64,000 bases of DNA, taken from Pectinophora gossypiella (Eukaryota > Arthropoda > Insecta > Lepidoptera > Gelechiidae). Every line of letters begins with the position of its first letter. Position 1 is the stretch's first letter. The translations under genes and the position numbers were made by a program. The notes under the pieces were generated by a model that saw only the letters and a list, made by a program, of their open reading frames with translations, had not been told where the DNA came from and did no database searches. The stretch covers positions 4,062,501 to 4,126,500 of the forward strand of contig NC_065429.1 in assembly GCF_024362695.1 (NCBI RefSeq), given 5' to 3'. Below, piece after piece: positions 9,833 through 19,706 of this stretch.

Positions 9833-9975
9833 CATACATACATAAACTCACACCTATTTCCCACCGGGGTAAGCAGAGACTATAGAATTCCATTTGCTTC
9901 GATCCTGACACCCTTCTCTTGCTTCCTCCACATTCATCAATGGCTTCGTACACGCACGCCGGCATGTGAATTCTG
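9833..9975 (-). repeat. RTE LINE 3'-end fragment
   Basis: Minus strand of the RTE 3' terminal block: CATACATACATAAACTCACA, TTTCCCACCGGGGTAAGCAG, CTTCCTCCACATTCATCAAT. The longest copy is at 34497-34870. Confidence 0.85.
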
Positions 9976-10230
9976 TACAATTAATACAAATTTTCCTACA
10001 AAGTTGATAGCTAAGCGCCATATTTTAAATTGAATAACTACAGACCTTACAAATGAAGACGAATGAAATTTTTCACGTTTCTCGTACTAAAGGAAACCTA
10101 CAATTCAGACTTTTGTGTTTTTGCCCGTGCGCACATTGTAGGGGGACCATGATGTTGGTAGAAATTAAGAAAACCCGTTTATAGTCCAATAAGTATAGTG
10201 TGAGTGTTCTAACTAATTAAAGTACCTACC
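9976..10230. other. No feature recognised
   Basis: Short unannotated interval. Confidence 0.4.
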
Positions 10231-10503
10231 TGATTCTAATCCCGGTAGGGACACATCACAAAAATCATTTTGTGATCCCTAGTTTGGTTAGGATATTACA
10301 GGCCGGCTGATCACTAATTGTCTGAAAGTAAGATGATCCGTGTTTCAGAAGGCACGTTAAGCCGTTGGTCTCGGTTACTACTTGATGTAAGTACAGTGTA
10401 GTGCTTACATAAGCCATGCCAAGGGCCTGTGGCGGCTTAATAATAGCCCTGAGACCAGAGTTGGTTGGTCATCCACTTCAAAACCATATTATATAAGCAG
10501 AAG
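10231..10503 (+). repeat. SINE-A, 5'-truncated and diverged
   Basis: Begins in the B box region (CTAATCCCGGTAGGGACA) and follows the SINE-A order through the core (GGCACGTTAAGCCGTTGGT) to the GAGACCAGAGTTGG block, with a decayed tail. Confidence 0.85.
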
Positions 10504-11160
10504 ACAGTACTTACTTGACATGCAACACAGTTCAGTACATACATAAAAAAATGCACTCAACAATATCAAATTATTTAAACAAGATATTAAGCGAAATTGT
10601 GAAAGTTACGGTAGTTAGGTCTTTGACGATGAAAAATAATATTGATACTAAGAGAAAGGACTGTAGGTTCGACCTAAAATATATAGTAGATTTTTAAATA
10701 TTTTCTTGTTTAAGAAAAAATAAAAGAATTTTGATTTTTGAAGGACAAAATATCCTACTTTCCCCCGTAATACTGGCCACCCTACACCCTCCCATCCCCC
10801 TCGTACCGTGGGAATCGAGCGAATCGAACGCTATAATCAGCCAATCGCAGCTCCGCAATTAGAACCGACGGACGGACACACGCTTATATATTAGTAATGC
10901 GGTGTCCATAATTAACCGCTTCATGTGGACACCGACGTTTTTGCATTGCTATGTTGCTGAGGGGAGGTTTAGACGCACATACATACGTATTATGTATGTA
11001 CTTATACATATAGACCTACTAGGGTGAGCTAAGTAAAAAAACAAAAAAAATATATAATGATGAACCGTATGGGGACAGTTATCACCGCTTCTATATAAAA
11101 GGTCATCTTCTATCGTGAAGTCTTCTATGCTGTTCTGGGAGCATATAAAAAACATAGAAC
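10504..11160. other. Unannotated DNA with a short palindrome
   Basis: GCGGTGTCCATAATTAACCG to ATGTGGACACCGACG (10899-10938) forms a partial inverted repeat. No gene was recognised; the 60- and 68-residue ORFs show no family features. Confidence 0.4.
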
Positions 11161-11164
11161 ACGT

Positions 11165-11390
11165 TCAGCTGCTTCTCTTCCCGGGCATGTCGTAAAAACC
11201 GACAGAGGGATTGTGTCCTCTAACATGATGGACTAATGATATGGGCGATAGGCTGATCCCTTATCACCAGAAGGTTCATCATATCCATCTTTGGACTTCG
11301 TATCAACAGTGGCTGCAAGTTCTCTTTGATTGCTTGTGGCTCTGCCCACCTGGGATTACGGGCGTGAGTTTATGTATGTATGTTCTATCG
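11165..11390 (+). repeat. Rep6 copy
   Basis: A block of about 220 bp: CCGACAGAGGGATTGTGTCC, GGCGATAGGCTGATCCCTTA, AGTGGCTGCAAGTTCTCTTT, ending GGGCGTGAGTTTATGTATG. It recurs at 15698 (minus), 19910, 33596 and 36363 (minus). Probably a LINE 3' end or SINE, with a tail like the RTE fragments. Confidence 0.8.
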
Positions 11391-11507
11391 TGAAGGTTGT
11401 AAGGTGGATGACCAACAGCAACCCTGGTGTCAGGGTTTCTATTGAGCCGCCAAAGGCCCCTGACATCTCTCATGTAACGACTAACTTACATCAGTAAGTA
11501 GTGACGA
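11386..11507 (-). repeat. SINE-A tail half, interrupted copy
   Basis: Minus-strand tail half of a SINE-A whose head half resumes at 11827. A plus-strand SINE-A lies between, with AAGTAGT at both junctions. Confidence 0.85.
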
Positions 11508-11826
11508 CCTCCGTGGTCCAGTGGTTAAGCGTTGGGCTCACGATCCGGAGGTCCTGGGTTCGATTCCCGGTGGGGATATCACAAAAAATACTTTGTGGTC
11601 CCTAGTTTGGTTAGCACATTACTGGCTGATCACAAGATTGTCCGAAAGTAAGATGATCCGTGCTTTGAAAGGCACGTTAAGCCGTTGGTCCCGGGTACTA
11701 CATTCTGATGTAAGTAAGTAGTCGTTACATGAGCCATGTCAGGGGCCTTTGGCGGATCAATAGTAATCCTGACACCAGGGTTGATGGGTTGGTACTCCAC
11801 ATCACAACCCACACGATAAGAAGATC
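11508..11826 (+). mobile_element. SINE-A nested inside another SINE-A
   Basis: Complete head (CTCCGTGGTCCAGTGGTTAA, B box GGGTTCGATTCCCGG), core and tail (ACACGATAAGAAGA). It splits a minus-strand copy. The junction word AAGTAGT on both sides fits a short target duplication. Confidence 0.9.
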
Positions 11827-11974
11827 AGAAAGTAGTTACCGGGACCAACGGTTTAACGTGTCTTCCGAACTAAGTACTTAAGATACAAGGATCATCCTAC
11901 TTTTGGACGTCTAACCAGCCTGTAATGTCCTAACCAAACTAGGGATCACAAAGTGATTTATGTGACACTTATGG
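11827..11974 (-). repeat. SINE-A head half, interrupted copy
   Basis: Continuation of the copy begun at 11386: core reversed (GGTTTAACGTGTCTTCCGAA), then GGGATCACAAAGTGATTT. The head beyond is lost at the Rep1 junction. Confidence 0.8.
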
Positions 11975-11984
11975 GTACAGCACA

Positions 11985-12145
11985 TTCCTCTCAGACGGAG
12001 CCCTGAGCCGAGGTTCGCGCCCAACTGGGCACCCTCAGGCCTGTTGTCTTAAACGTTGTACCGGGTGAGAGCCTTCAGCGCTCCCCATTCCATCCGGCCA
12101 AGTAGTTAATGACATCTGCGGCAAATCTACAATAAGTCACAAAAA
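11985..12145 (+). repeat. Rep1, 5'-truncated copy
   Basis: From CTCAGACGGAGCCCTGAGCC to CTACAATAAGTCAC plus A-run. It differs from the 3459 copy by few bases. Confidence 0.88.
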
Positions 12146-12445
12146 AAATATATCTAAAAGGCTTTATTTTTCGCCTCTACCATACAGTTAGAGACATATC
12201 TCTGTAATTATTACGAATGTTACCATTATGAAGTAGCGTTGGTTGCATAGTTATTTTGTTTTAATTATAGTCTTCTAGCTCAGTGGAAGCATAGCTTCAG
12301 GGTGTGTTCCAAAAATCTGTGGACTAGGTTCGATGCTCGGGTTTGCCTGAAAAGATAAAAATATAAAAGATAAAAAAAACTATAAAGATATAATAATTAA
12401 ATTATACTTATTACTTATAATAAATTTATTAAATATAAGACACAG
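12146..12445. other. Unannotated DNA with a tRNA-like remnant
   Basis: The part 12277-12345 carries an A-box-like TAGCTCAGTGGAAGC and a B-box-like TAGGTTCGATGCTCGGG. No full cloverleaf can be drawn. The remainder is AT-rich. Confidence 0.4.
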
Positions 12446-12790
12446 TGATGCTATGTTAATAGCATCACGCCTGCGTCCTCGAAGGGGTAGGCAGAGGTGT
12501 ATAGTATTTAAGTACACCCACTCCTCACTAGCTATTTTTACCGACTTCAAAAAAGAAGGAGGTTCTCAATTCGACCGTATATTTTTTTTAAGTCCCATAA
12601 TAGGGGCGAATGAGATTCCTAGATACCACGTGATATCAATTCCAAACATGAATTCAAACTCGTAAAGTCGAATTCAGTGGTTTATAGCCCGAGGCAGGAA
12701 TCGAACCCGTGATAATACGTGGTTTTGAATTATAAAAGGCGTCTGGGCCATTCGCTGATCTTTCTTTCAACAAATCTAGCCAATCTTTTT
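12446..12790. repeat. Rep20, dispersed-repeat-like
   Basis: Contains a GACTTCAAAAAAGAAGGAGG and TCTCAATTCGACCGTATATT block reminiscent of a common moth repeat. The call rests on familiarity, since only one copy occurs in this window. It is preceded by a CGCCTGCGTCCTCGAAGGGG tail. Confidence 0.4.
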
Positions 12791-13105
12791 TATGACTTGA
12801 CGTATTGTAGATTTGCTACAAATGGCATAACTACTTGGCCGGACAAATGGGGAGCGCTGAGGGCTCTCACTCGGTATAAAATTCAAGTCACGTCGTGTGA
12901 GGGGAAGAATATTTGAAAGTATTAATCGACCCTAGTGGGTCGATAGCGATAAGCGCTGAATGAGGGAAATCGTCGCCAAGTCGGCGGGGTCGGTATCGGG
13001 GTTTGAAGTGTTTGTTTTTGCGAGCTGATTGGCCGTCTCTAGCTAGAGTAATCGGGTCGTCGGGATCGTATATTACGTCGTTCGGAGGCTGAACCTAGCC
13101 AACCG
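12791..13105 (-). mobile_element. Rep1 with 5' extension; empty site for Gypsy1
   Basis: Minus-strand copy reaching past the usual 5' end: GGCCGTCTCTAGCTAGAG, TCGGGTCGTCGGGATCG, TATATTACGTCGTTCGG. The last part is the uninterrupted version of the Gypsy1 target, where the same words are split at TATTA. Confidence 0.85.
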
Positions 13106-13443
13106 AACAAACATACTAACGAATAAGTAGCTATAGTCTACAACATCACTTTCCAAACCTCTTCAGTAAGAAGTAGCTAAGAATTTTTATTAAGAGACTT
13201 ACAGAGAGATGCCGCGGGAGCATAGCCGGTGGAAGCGAAATATGCACAAAATGAGCATATTATACGGTACCTACAACGATAGTATTATAAAACTTTACAT
13301 TCATTGCTTCTTTGCTATCGCGCAGCTACAACAAGCGCGTGTGTTACTACGCAATGGACGGCTGGTAAGTCGATGTAGCGATCCAGCCAGGAATGTCTTA
13401 GTGTGGCCGCTTCGCACGCCGACGTGAGTCGACATATGGACTC
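13106..13443. other. No feature recognised
   Basis: Overlapping small ORFs on both strands near 13209-13536 partly run into SINE-A and show no family features. Confidence 0.4.
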
Positions 13444-13640
13444 ATCTTCTTCTATCATGTGGGTTGTGAGGTGAATTACCAACCCCATCAACCCTGCTGT
13501 CAGGGTTATTACTGAGCCGCCATAGGCCCCTGACATGACTCATGTAACGACTACGTACTTACATCAGTAAGTAATAACCGGGACCAACGGCTTAACGTGC
13601 CTTCCGAAGCACGGATCTTTTTACTTTTTGGACAATCAAT
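13444..13640 (-). repeat. SINE-A, head lost
   Basis: Minus-strand tail, CAGGG hairpin block and core (TTAACGTGCCTTCCGAAGCA), then truncated after TTTTTGGACAATCA. Confidence 0.88.
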
Positions 13641-14105
13641 CTTTATGTAATGAGAAGTTCATTCGAGCTAATAAATGAAAACAAAATGAAACTGTCCATC
13701 GACTTATATTATCATTCGTTACAATCTATGTTGTTTATTTATTTAAAAAAAATATATTATTTATTTTTAAAATTTAAAATTGTGAATTAACTGGAAAACT
13801 AAAGGTGGTAAGAAAGAAAGAAAGAAATATTTATTACAACATACACACAACACACATACATAAATACACACACATATACACATACATTACATTACATTAC
13901 ATTTATTTATTATTTTTTTAACATTTTATTTTGTAAGGTCATATCTACCTTATTTCTATGATCTGTGAATAGGTAGTAACAAAATTTATTTTTAATTATA
14001 GGTACACTGTTATAAGATAATAATTATGTGAGTTGACTACCACAGTATAATTCATTTATGTTATTAATTAATGCGTGTTCCTGGTGAAATGTTCCATAAA
14101 AACAC
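13641..14105. other. AT-rich DNA with microsatellites
   Basis: The part 13810-13930 holds (GAAA)n, ACACA-rich and (TTACA)n simple repeats. Nothing else was recognised. Confidence 0.5.
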
Positions 14106-14109
14106 GTAC

Positions 14110-14155
14110 AGTCATGAGCAATATTATATACCCACTTTAGAACCCTATCGCACTA
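14110..14155 (+). repeat. MITE-TA left-end fragment
   Basis: CAGTCATGAGCAATATTATA, then CCCACTTTAGAACCCTATCG, as in the complete copy at 15848. It is cut by a Rep10 copy. Confidence 0.75.
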
Positions 14156-14156
14156 T

Positions 14157-14333
14157 CATCATCATCATTAATTTAAGAGCCACGCTCTTGTCGGTGCAGC
14201 ATTTTCCATGCTACTTTTTTAGGGAAAAATAGGGCAGTGGTTTCCCTCTTGCCTTCCGCCCCGCAGTACTCTGTCTGACGCGAGTGGGATGGCGCCCAGA
14301 GTAGTCTATTACAAAGCCATAGGCACTTATCAT
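14157..14333 (-). mobile_element. Rep10 copy, minus orientation
   Basis: CATCATCATCATTAATTTAA, GAGCCACGCTCTTGTCGGTG, TTTTTTAGGGAAAAATAGGG, GTACTCTGTCTGACGCGAGT. Reverse complement of the copies at 28975 and 29389. Probably a SINE-like retroposon with a GAT-rich tail. Confidence 0.85.
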
Positions 14334-14379
14334 ATTATATGACATCAGTTTTTTTCGTGAGTTACTTATTTGGGAGGTT

Positions 14380-14515
14380 TGCCGCGGATGGCATTAACTA
14401 CTTGGCCGGACAAATGGGGAGCGCTGAGGGTTCTCACGCGGAACAAAATTTAAGACCACAGACCTGAGGGTGCCCAGTTGGGCGAGAACCTCAGCTCAGG
14501 GCGTCGTCCGAGATT
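14380..14515 (-). repeat. Rep1 fragment, minus orientation
   Basis: GCATTAACTACTTGGCCGGA through GCGAGAACCTCAGCTCAGGG and CGTCGTC; both ends are lost. Confidence 0.85.
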
Positions 14516-14539
14516 ACCTGTATTTGAAGGATTGAATCG

Positions 14540-14945
14540 CAAAGCAATCGTTGTTGAGGTAAACCTAGCTCAGCCGCTGGTGGGGAGCGGAGAGTTGCCG
14601 TTCTATCATCATCATCAGCCCATTAACATCCCCACTGCTGGGGCACGGGCCTTCCCTGTGGACGGATAGGGAGATCGGGCCTTAATACATCACGCGGGCC
14701 CAGTGCGGATTGATGGTTATTAACGACTGCTAATGCAGCCGGGACCAACGGCTTAACGTGCCTTCCGAAGCACGGAGGAGCTCGAGATGAAAACTTTTTT
14801 TTGTGGTCACCCATCCTATGACCGGCCTTTGCGAAAGTTGCTTAACTTCAACAATCGCAGACCGAGCGCGTTTACCGCTGCGCCACCGAGCTCCTCGACG
14901 TTCTATGCGTAGTATTATTCCTTATAAAGCTGTAAGGTAAACCAA
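14540..14945 (+). repeat. Rep3, split by a SINE-5S
   Basis: Parts 14540-14606 (GTAAACCTAGCTCAGCCGCT, GGTGGGGAGCGGAGAG) and 14907-14945 (GCGTAGTATTATTCCTTAT) are the two halves of a family seen uninterrupted at 30278 and 46424. Confidence 0.8.
14607..14898 (-). mobile_element. SINE-5S, full length with 8-bp target duplication
   Basis: A 292-bp minus-strand copy: CATCATCATCAGCCCATTAA tail, core (TTAACGTGCCTTCCGAAGCA), CTCGAGATGAAAAC, 5S-like block reversed (GGTCACCCATCCTATGACCG) and tRNA-like A box reversed (CGTTTACCGCTGCGCCACCG). CGTTCTAT repeats at 14599-14606 and 14899-14906. Confidence 0.93.
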
Positions 14946-15364
14946 GTTGATTGGCTCATCAATATTATGACAGAACGTGACAAATGATATATTAGCCCAT
15001 CACTGATAGAATCAGTTACTGAACCAATTATGATGCAAATTCCAATTTTGCATTGGAATTGTCAGGTTTGAATTAAAAGTTTATTCAAATTAAAAGGGAA
15101 AAGCTTCGTGGTAAACATACATATACGGTAATAAGGTTTAGTATAATCTACTCACACACACACATACACACACACACACACACACACAGACACACACACA
15201 CTCACACATTACTTTCATTTACACACCATGCACACCAAATCACACCATCACATATTTTGACACAAATAGTTGTTCTACATAATTCCCTATTGATTGATTA
15301 GTTTTTTAATTTTTATCCTTATTTCTTTTATTTTTGTAGTCGTTTGTTTCTTTCTAAGTTGTAA
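14946..15364. other. Unannotated DNA with a CA microsatellite
   Basis: The part 15150-15215 is a (CA)n tract. The remainder is AT-rich without recognised features. Confidence 0.5.
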
Positions 15365-15566
15365 TTATGGCTACCCATTAAGACTGCTGATGTGGAGGTG
15401 GAGGCCTGGAATCCTATAATACAGGATATCCTAGTCTAGGTTCTAGCCTTTACACATGATCACCCGTTATGTTTAACCCTATTGTCTAAGATGTATATGT
15501 ACACTTTGTATCATGTTATGTTGTGAAGGAAATAAATATTTTTATTATTATTATTATTATTACTCT
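15365..15566 (+). repeat. Rep14 retroposon 3' end with ATT tail
   Basis: Similar in order to 7745-7895 (GGCCTGG, ACAGGATATC/ACACAGGC, GTATATG, GAAGGAAATAAATATT) and ending in (ATT)n. Probably a LINE 3' UTR. Confidence 0.5.
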
Positions 15567-15697
15567 GCACCGGCATGCGTGTATGAAACGATTGATGAAT
15601 GTGGAGGAAGCAAGAGAAGTGTGTTAGGATCGAAGCAAATGCAATTCCATTGTCTCTGCTTACACCGGTGGGAAATAGGCGTGAGTTTATGTATGCA
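15567..15697 (+). repeat. RTE LINE 3'-end fragment
   Basis: GCATGCGTGTATGAAACGAT, TGAATGTGGAGGAAGCAAGA, CACCGGTGGGAAATAGGCGT. Same terminal block as 34497-34640 in the opposite orientation. Confidence 0.85.
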
Positions 15698-15838
15698 TGT
15701 ACCTCCATCACGCCCGCAATACCTAATGGAGTGGGAAGTAATCAAAGACAACTTGCAGCCACTGTTGATACGAAGTCCTAAGATGGATATGATGAGGCTT
15801 ATGGTGACAAGGGATCAGCCTATCGCCCATAACAATTG
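15698..15838 (-). repeat. Rep6 fragment
   Basis: TCACGCCCGCAATACCTAAT, GACAACTTGCAGCCACTGTT, GGGATCAGCCTATCGCCCAT; reverse of the Rep6 3' half. The 132-residue ORF that spans this and the RTE piece is a repeat chimera, not a gene. Confidence 0.85.
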
Positions 15839-15847
15839 GGTTGTGTA

Positions 15848-15989
15848 CAGTCATGAGCAATGTAATGTACCCACTTTAGAACTCTGTCGCACTAACATAT
15901 TTGACATTTAGTGAGACTTACAGTTCAATTTGTCAAAAAAGTTTATGTGACATGGTACCAAAGTGTATACATATTAATGCTCGTGACCG
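15848..15989 (+). mobile_element. MITE-TA, complete 142-bp copy
   Basis: Starts CAGTCATGAGCAATGTAATG and ends AATGCTCGTGACCG, with TA on both sides. The ends form ~35-bp imperfect inverted repeats. No ORF. TA duplication suggests mobilisation by a Tc1/mariner-type transposase. Confidence 0.9.
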
Positions 15990-15995
15990 TACGGT

Positions 15996-16300
15996 AGGTT
16001 CAAGATAAATTATGAAATTCTAATTAATACTAAATAGAGACAGATCTAAAACTAACGAAAATCTTTTTCTATTTCCTATTTAAATTATTTATGAATTTTA
16101 ATCAAGAAAAAGTACTTACTAAAGTCCGACATTTTATAAGGTTTTCCGATGACGCCACTGTGTGCTTTTTCATACGAATTTCATAGTAATTTCGTGTTTT
16201 GATGCTTAGTAATCCGGCCAAGTAGTGCCATCTGCGGCAAATCTACAATAAGTCACGACAAAAAAAAAAAGATATTTAGTAAAAAGTAACTCATTTGACT
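15996..16300 (-). repeat. Rep11 copy, interrupted by Rep1
   Basis: Minus-strand Rep11 (AATCAAGAAAAAGTACTTAC, TTTCATACGAATTTCATAGT) split at 16213 by a Rep1 3'-end insertion. Confidence 0.8.
16213..16275 (+). mobile_element. Rep1 3'-end insertion, 63 bp, with target duplication
   Basis: CCGGCCAAGTAGTGCCATCT through CTACAATAAGTCACGAC and an A-run, flanked by TTAGTAA at 16206-16212 and 16276-16282. A strongly 5'-truncated retroposon. Confidence 0.85.
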
Positions 16301-16310
16301 TGTGAGGAAC

Positions 16311-17160
16311 TGAAAATTACCCACTGTAATTGGAATACCATTGTATTTAAGTCTATAAATTGTGTAATACAAACTGGATTTAAAAAAAAGAAAGGAAAAC
16401 ATGAAACAGTAGGACTAGGGCCCTGTGCTGGGAGGTTTTCTGGCCACGTCTTTCCCTCAGCGTTACAGATTCCGATGTGGTAGTAGTTTTACAGCTAGTT
16501 ACATAATATGTAATTTAATTTTTTGACGTTCAAAAAGCGCTAACTTTGTAAGCCAATTTTGAAGAATAAATATTTCTGAATTTGAATTTTTTAGACTACA
16601 TATTGTCATGTTAGTAAGGACACAATAGGTTAGTTTCCAACTAATCAAATAGTATAAGGAACTGTCAAAATTTAAGTACACTTATCAAGCTATACCTGAT
16701 GGAAGAAATAGGCAGTTATTATGCGTAATAGTCTGCGCCTATACCTAGACAAAACATTGATAATTTTACATCGTAGAGGTCGTGATTAAAAAGTTTCACC
16801 ACCAGTTTATTCTTCGTTTTTGAAAGTTGCGCTATTTCTATCTACCCCAACTAAACACTCGTGAAGACACCACAGTCCTAGCAACAAACTTGCGTGTTTA
16901 GACTGGTAATTCAAGTGTAGTGTAATTGTAATTATGATAATTACAGGGTAGTGTAATTATGTCATCATAATTACAGAATTATGACGGTTGCCATACAGAT
17001 GTCAATTTGACATGATGGCCTTTATACTATACTTCATATTATCTGAATATATTCTCTACGTTACATTGTAAACGTGGTCCTGTATGTCATCGGCTTGTTT
17101 CTCAAACGAGGAGCGCAGGTTCTAACCTCAGTACCGAACTTGCACCAATGAATTATTAAT
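16311..17160. other. Mostly unannotated
   Basis: A Rep13-like tail lies at 16561-16592. The part 16915-16990 holds short GTAATTATGA/TCATAATTAC inverted words. No coding features were recognised. Confidence 0.4.
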
Positions 17161-17592
17161 TTTCCTTCCGATTTATTGATTCGTGCTTCGGAAGGCACGT
17201 AAAGCCGTTGGTGCCGGTTACTACTTACTAATGTAAGTAAGTAGTCGTTACATTAACTTTCGCAAAGACCGGTCATAGGATGGGTGACCACAAAAAAAAG
17301 TTTTCATCTCGAGCTCCTCCGTGCTTCAAAAGGCACGTTAAGCCGTTGGTCCCGGCTGCATTAGCAGTCGTTAATAACCACCAATCCGCACTGGGCCCGC
17401 GTGGTGGTTTAAGGCCCGATCTCCCTATCCATCCATAGGGAAGGCCCGTGCCCCAGCAGTGGGGACGTTAATGGGCTGGTGATGATGATGAGTCGTTACA
17501 TGAGCCATGTCAGGGGCCTTTAGCGACCCAATAGTAACCTTGACACCAGGGTTGAGTACTCGACCTCACAACCCACACGATAGAAGAAGAGA
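17161..17592 (+). mobile_element. SINE-A, interrupted by a SINE-5S
   Basis: Parts 17175-17253 (core GTGCTTCGGAAGGCACGTAA) and 17491-17592 (tail half, GCCATGTCAGGGGCCTTT to ACACGATAGAAGAAG) are one copy split at 17254. The head is missing. Confidence 0.9.
17254..17490 (+). mobile_element. SINE-5S, 5'-truncated, nested, 11-bp target duplication
   Basis: Begins inside the 5S-like block (AACTTTCGCAAAGACCGGTC) and runs through ATAGGATGGGTGACC, core and tail to GATGATGATG. AGTCGTTACAT is duplicated at 17243-17253 and 17491-17501. It shows SINE-5S moved after SINE-A was in place. Confidence 0.93.
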
Positions 17593-17674
17593 AGAAAAGA
17601 ATTTACCTTAAGTGCAGTTTTCAGTAACACAGTCGGCTCAAGCATTACAGAGGGCGATACGGCTCACCACCTAT

Positions 17675-17740
17675 CACGTTGGTCTAACAGAAAGCTCGGT
17701 GATGTGTGGGTACTTAGTTCATCTTGCGATGGATGAAGTG
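17675..17740 (-). repeat. Rep8 fragment; empty site for MITE-TA
   Basis: GGTCTAACAGAAAGCTCGGT, then GTACTTAGTTCATCTTGCGA. Reverse of the Rep8 pieces around the MITE-TA at 3763, here without the MITE. Confidence 0.75.
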
Positions 17741-17809
17741 AGCTAATTTTATATGTTTGGTTAGTAATAGAACAAGACGTTAGAAAAGAAATAGGAATCA
17801 TTTATTTTC

Positions 17810-18136
17810 TACTTCTTTTATCGTGTGGTTTGTGAAGTGGATTGCCAACTTCATCAACCCTGGTGTCAGCATTACTATTAAGCCGCCAGAGGCCTCTCAC
17901 ATAACTCATGTAACGACTACGTACTTACATCAGTAAATAGTAACCGGGACCAACAACTTAACGTGCCTTCACGAATAAGTAATCTCAATTTCAAACAATC
18001 GGGTGATCAGCCTGTAATGTCGTAACCAAAGTTAACCAGGGTCACAAAGTGATTTTGTGATATGTCCCCACCGAGATTCGAACCCGGCACCTCCGGATCA
18101 TGAGCCCAAGGCTCCGCCACTAGACCACGGAGGCTG
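17810..18136 (-). mobile_element. SINE-A, full length with 9-bp target duplication
   Basis: A 327-bp minus copy from the TATCGTGTGG tail to the CACTAGACCACGGAGGC head. TTTATTTTC occurs at 17801-17809 and 18137-18145. Confidence 0.9.
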
Positions 18137-18520
18137 TTTATTTTCATACTACTTACCTGTGTCTAACCAAATTCCTTTCGTAATTTATGACCTAAAATTA
18201 AAATACTTCTTCTAAGGATAGATTTATGAGCTAAATCCCAAGAAATTAATTCGACCCAAATCTCTGATGATCTAGAAATCAAAAGGCATCGATCAATCAT
18301 AAAATCATAACTCCAACATTTTTGAGAGCAATTTTCAAATTCTCTGAAAAAAACTATGTTTTTATTGCTACGATAAAGAATCCAGAGCAATTTCTCTGCT
18401 GAATCCAAAATATCAGGTTGAAATCGTTTTATATAGGTGAAATGTTGAGAGTAGAGAGGAGAATTATGTGAATTGAGTAATAGCATAGAATAACGAATAA
18501 CTTTACATCGTAATTCATCG
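18137..18520 (-). other. Unrecognised 107-codon ORF (18163-18486)
   Basis: An ATG-initiated minus-strand ORF of 107 codons lies between two SINEs. The peptide has a mixed composition without repeats, but no signal peptide, membrane segment or family motif was recognised. It contains a block (LISWDLAHKS, RRSILILGHK) that could be repeat-derived. A chance ORF is as likely as a real one. Confidence 0.2.
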
Positions 18521-18817
18521 TGTCATCGTGTTGGGCTCACGATCCGGAGGCCCCGGGTTCGAATCCCGGTGGGAACATATAACAAAAATCACTTTGTGAT
18601 CCCTACTTTGGTTAGGAAATTACAGGCTGATCACCTGATTGTCCGAAAGTGATCCGTGCTTCGGAAGCCGCGTTAAGCCCTTGGTCCCGGTTACTACTTA
18701 CTGATGCAAGTATGTGTTACATGAGCCATGTCAGGGGCCTTTGGCGGCTCAGTAATAACCCTGACACCAGGGTTGATGGGGTTGGTATTCCACTTCACAA
18801 CCCACACGATAAGAAGC
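18521..18817 (+). mobile_element. SINE-A, slightly 5'-truncated
   Basis: From TCATCGTGTTGGGCTCACGA through B box, core (AGCCGCGTTAAGCCCTTGG, diverged) and tail CACACGATAAGAAG. Confidence 0.9.
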
Positions 18818-19180
18818 AGACAAACTGTTTACTTCAAATTGGTGAAGAAATTTTCGGAAGTAGGTACTTAAGTACTTAACTGTTACAAAAGTACTTACTA
18901 TATACTGAGTATAACATAACAGTTACAGTAACATAAACGCGTCTCTATCTAGAAATGTACAGTAAATCAATCAGTTGTAGTGCGGGTAGTGATTAGAGTG
19001 CGACGTGACCGCGGGGTAGTGGGTTCGATCCCGGGCCGCGCATCAATCAAACCTCGTCTATTTTTATTTTAGCCTTCTGATTTACAAGTATACTCGTTAT
19101 GTATGTACCTACTTAGATACTGACAGGTTTTTTTTTAAGCTTTGACTCGAAGTGAGCGAGTAACATCCATAATTCTATAC
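18818..19180 (+). pseudogene. tRNA-like sequence at 18984-19043, rest unannotated
   Basis: The part 18984-19043 has a GGTAGTGATTAGAGTGCGAC A-box region, a GGGTTCGATCCCGGG B box and TGCGG/CCGCGCA ends that can pair. It is short for a full tRNA and has no clear anticodon loop. A tRNA pseudogene or SINE head is more likely than a working tRNA. Confidence 0.4.
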
Positions 19181-19404
19181 AGGTGTTAGTGACATCGGCT
19201 CCGGCCAAGTAGTTAATGCCATCTGCGGCAAATCTACAATAAGTCACGTCAAAAAAAAAGTGACATCGTAACGATTACTGAAGGGGATGATTCAGACCAC
19301 GATTCTGAGTTAATATCAAGTGAAATTTCTCGTCGCAAAATGTTTTTTTTTTAAATTATTTTTAATTCTATACTTTTGCGATGGAAAACTCCATTTGATA
19401 TTCA
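19181..19404 (+). mobile_element. IR9 copy, interrupted and truncated
   Basis: AGGTGTTAGTGACATCG, then (after a Rep1 insertion) TAACGATTACTG, GATTCAGACCACGATTCTGA and the inverted second arm (TTTTGCGATGGAAAACTCCA). A SINE-5S cuts off the right end. Confidence 0.8.
19198..19259 (+). mobile_element. Rep1 3'-end insertion, 62 bp, 9-bp target duplication
   Basis: GCTCCGGCCAAGTAGTTAAT to CTACAATAAGTCACGTC plus A-run. GTGACATCG is duplicated at 19189-19197 and 19260-19268. A clean example of extreme 5' truncation. Confidence 0.9.
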
Positions 19405-19626
19405 TCGGGCCTTAAACCATCACGTGGGCCCAGTGCGGATTGATGGTTATTAACGACTGCTAATGCAGCCGGGACCAACGGTTTAACGTGCCTTCCGAAG
19501 CACGGAGGAGCTCGAGATGAAAACTTTTTTTTGTGGTCACCCATCCTATGACCGGCCTTTGCGAAAGTTGCTTAACTCAACAATCGCAGACCGAGCGCGT
19601 TTACCGCTGCGCCTCCGAGCTCCTCA
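19405..19626 (-). mobile_element. SINE-5S lacking the tail
   Basis: Minus-strand copy from CGGGCCTTAAACCATCACGT through core and 5S-like block to GCGCCTCCGAGCTCCTC. The GATGAT tail is missing, so the copy was truncated at its 3' end after insertion. Confidence 0.9.
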
Positions 19627-19706
19627 TTGTTTAAGTATTTTTTTATATTTACTTTTATTTGGTTCTAGACGGATGTTCTCAGGCAAACTATTCAGTAAGG
19701 ATAGAA

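Noticed and set aside
15513..15911. 132-residue plus-strand ORF
   Set aside because: It runs across an ATT microsatellite, an RTE 3' end, a Rep6 fragment and a MITE-TA start; a chimera of repeats.
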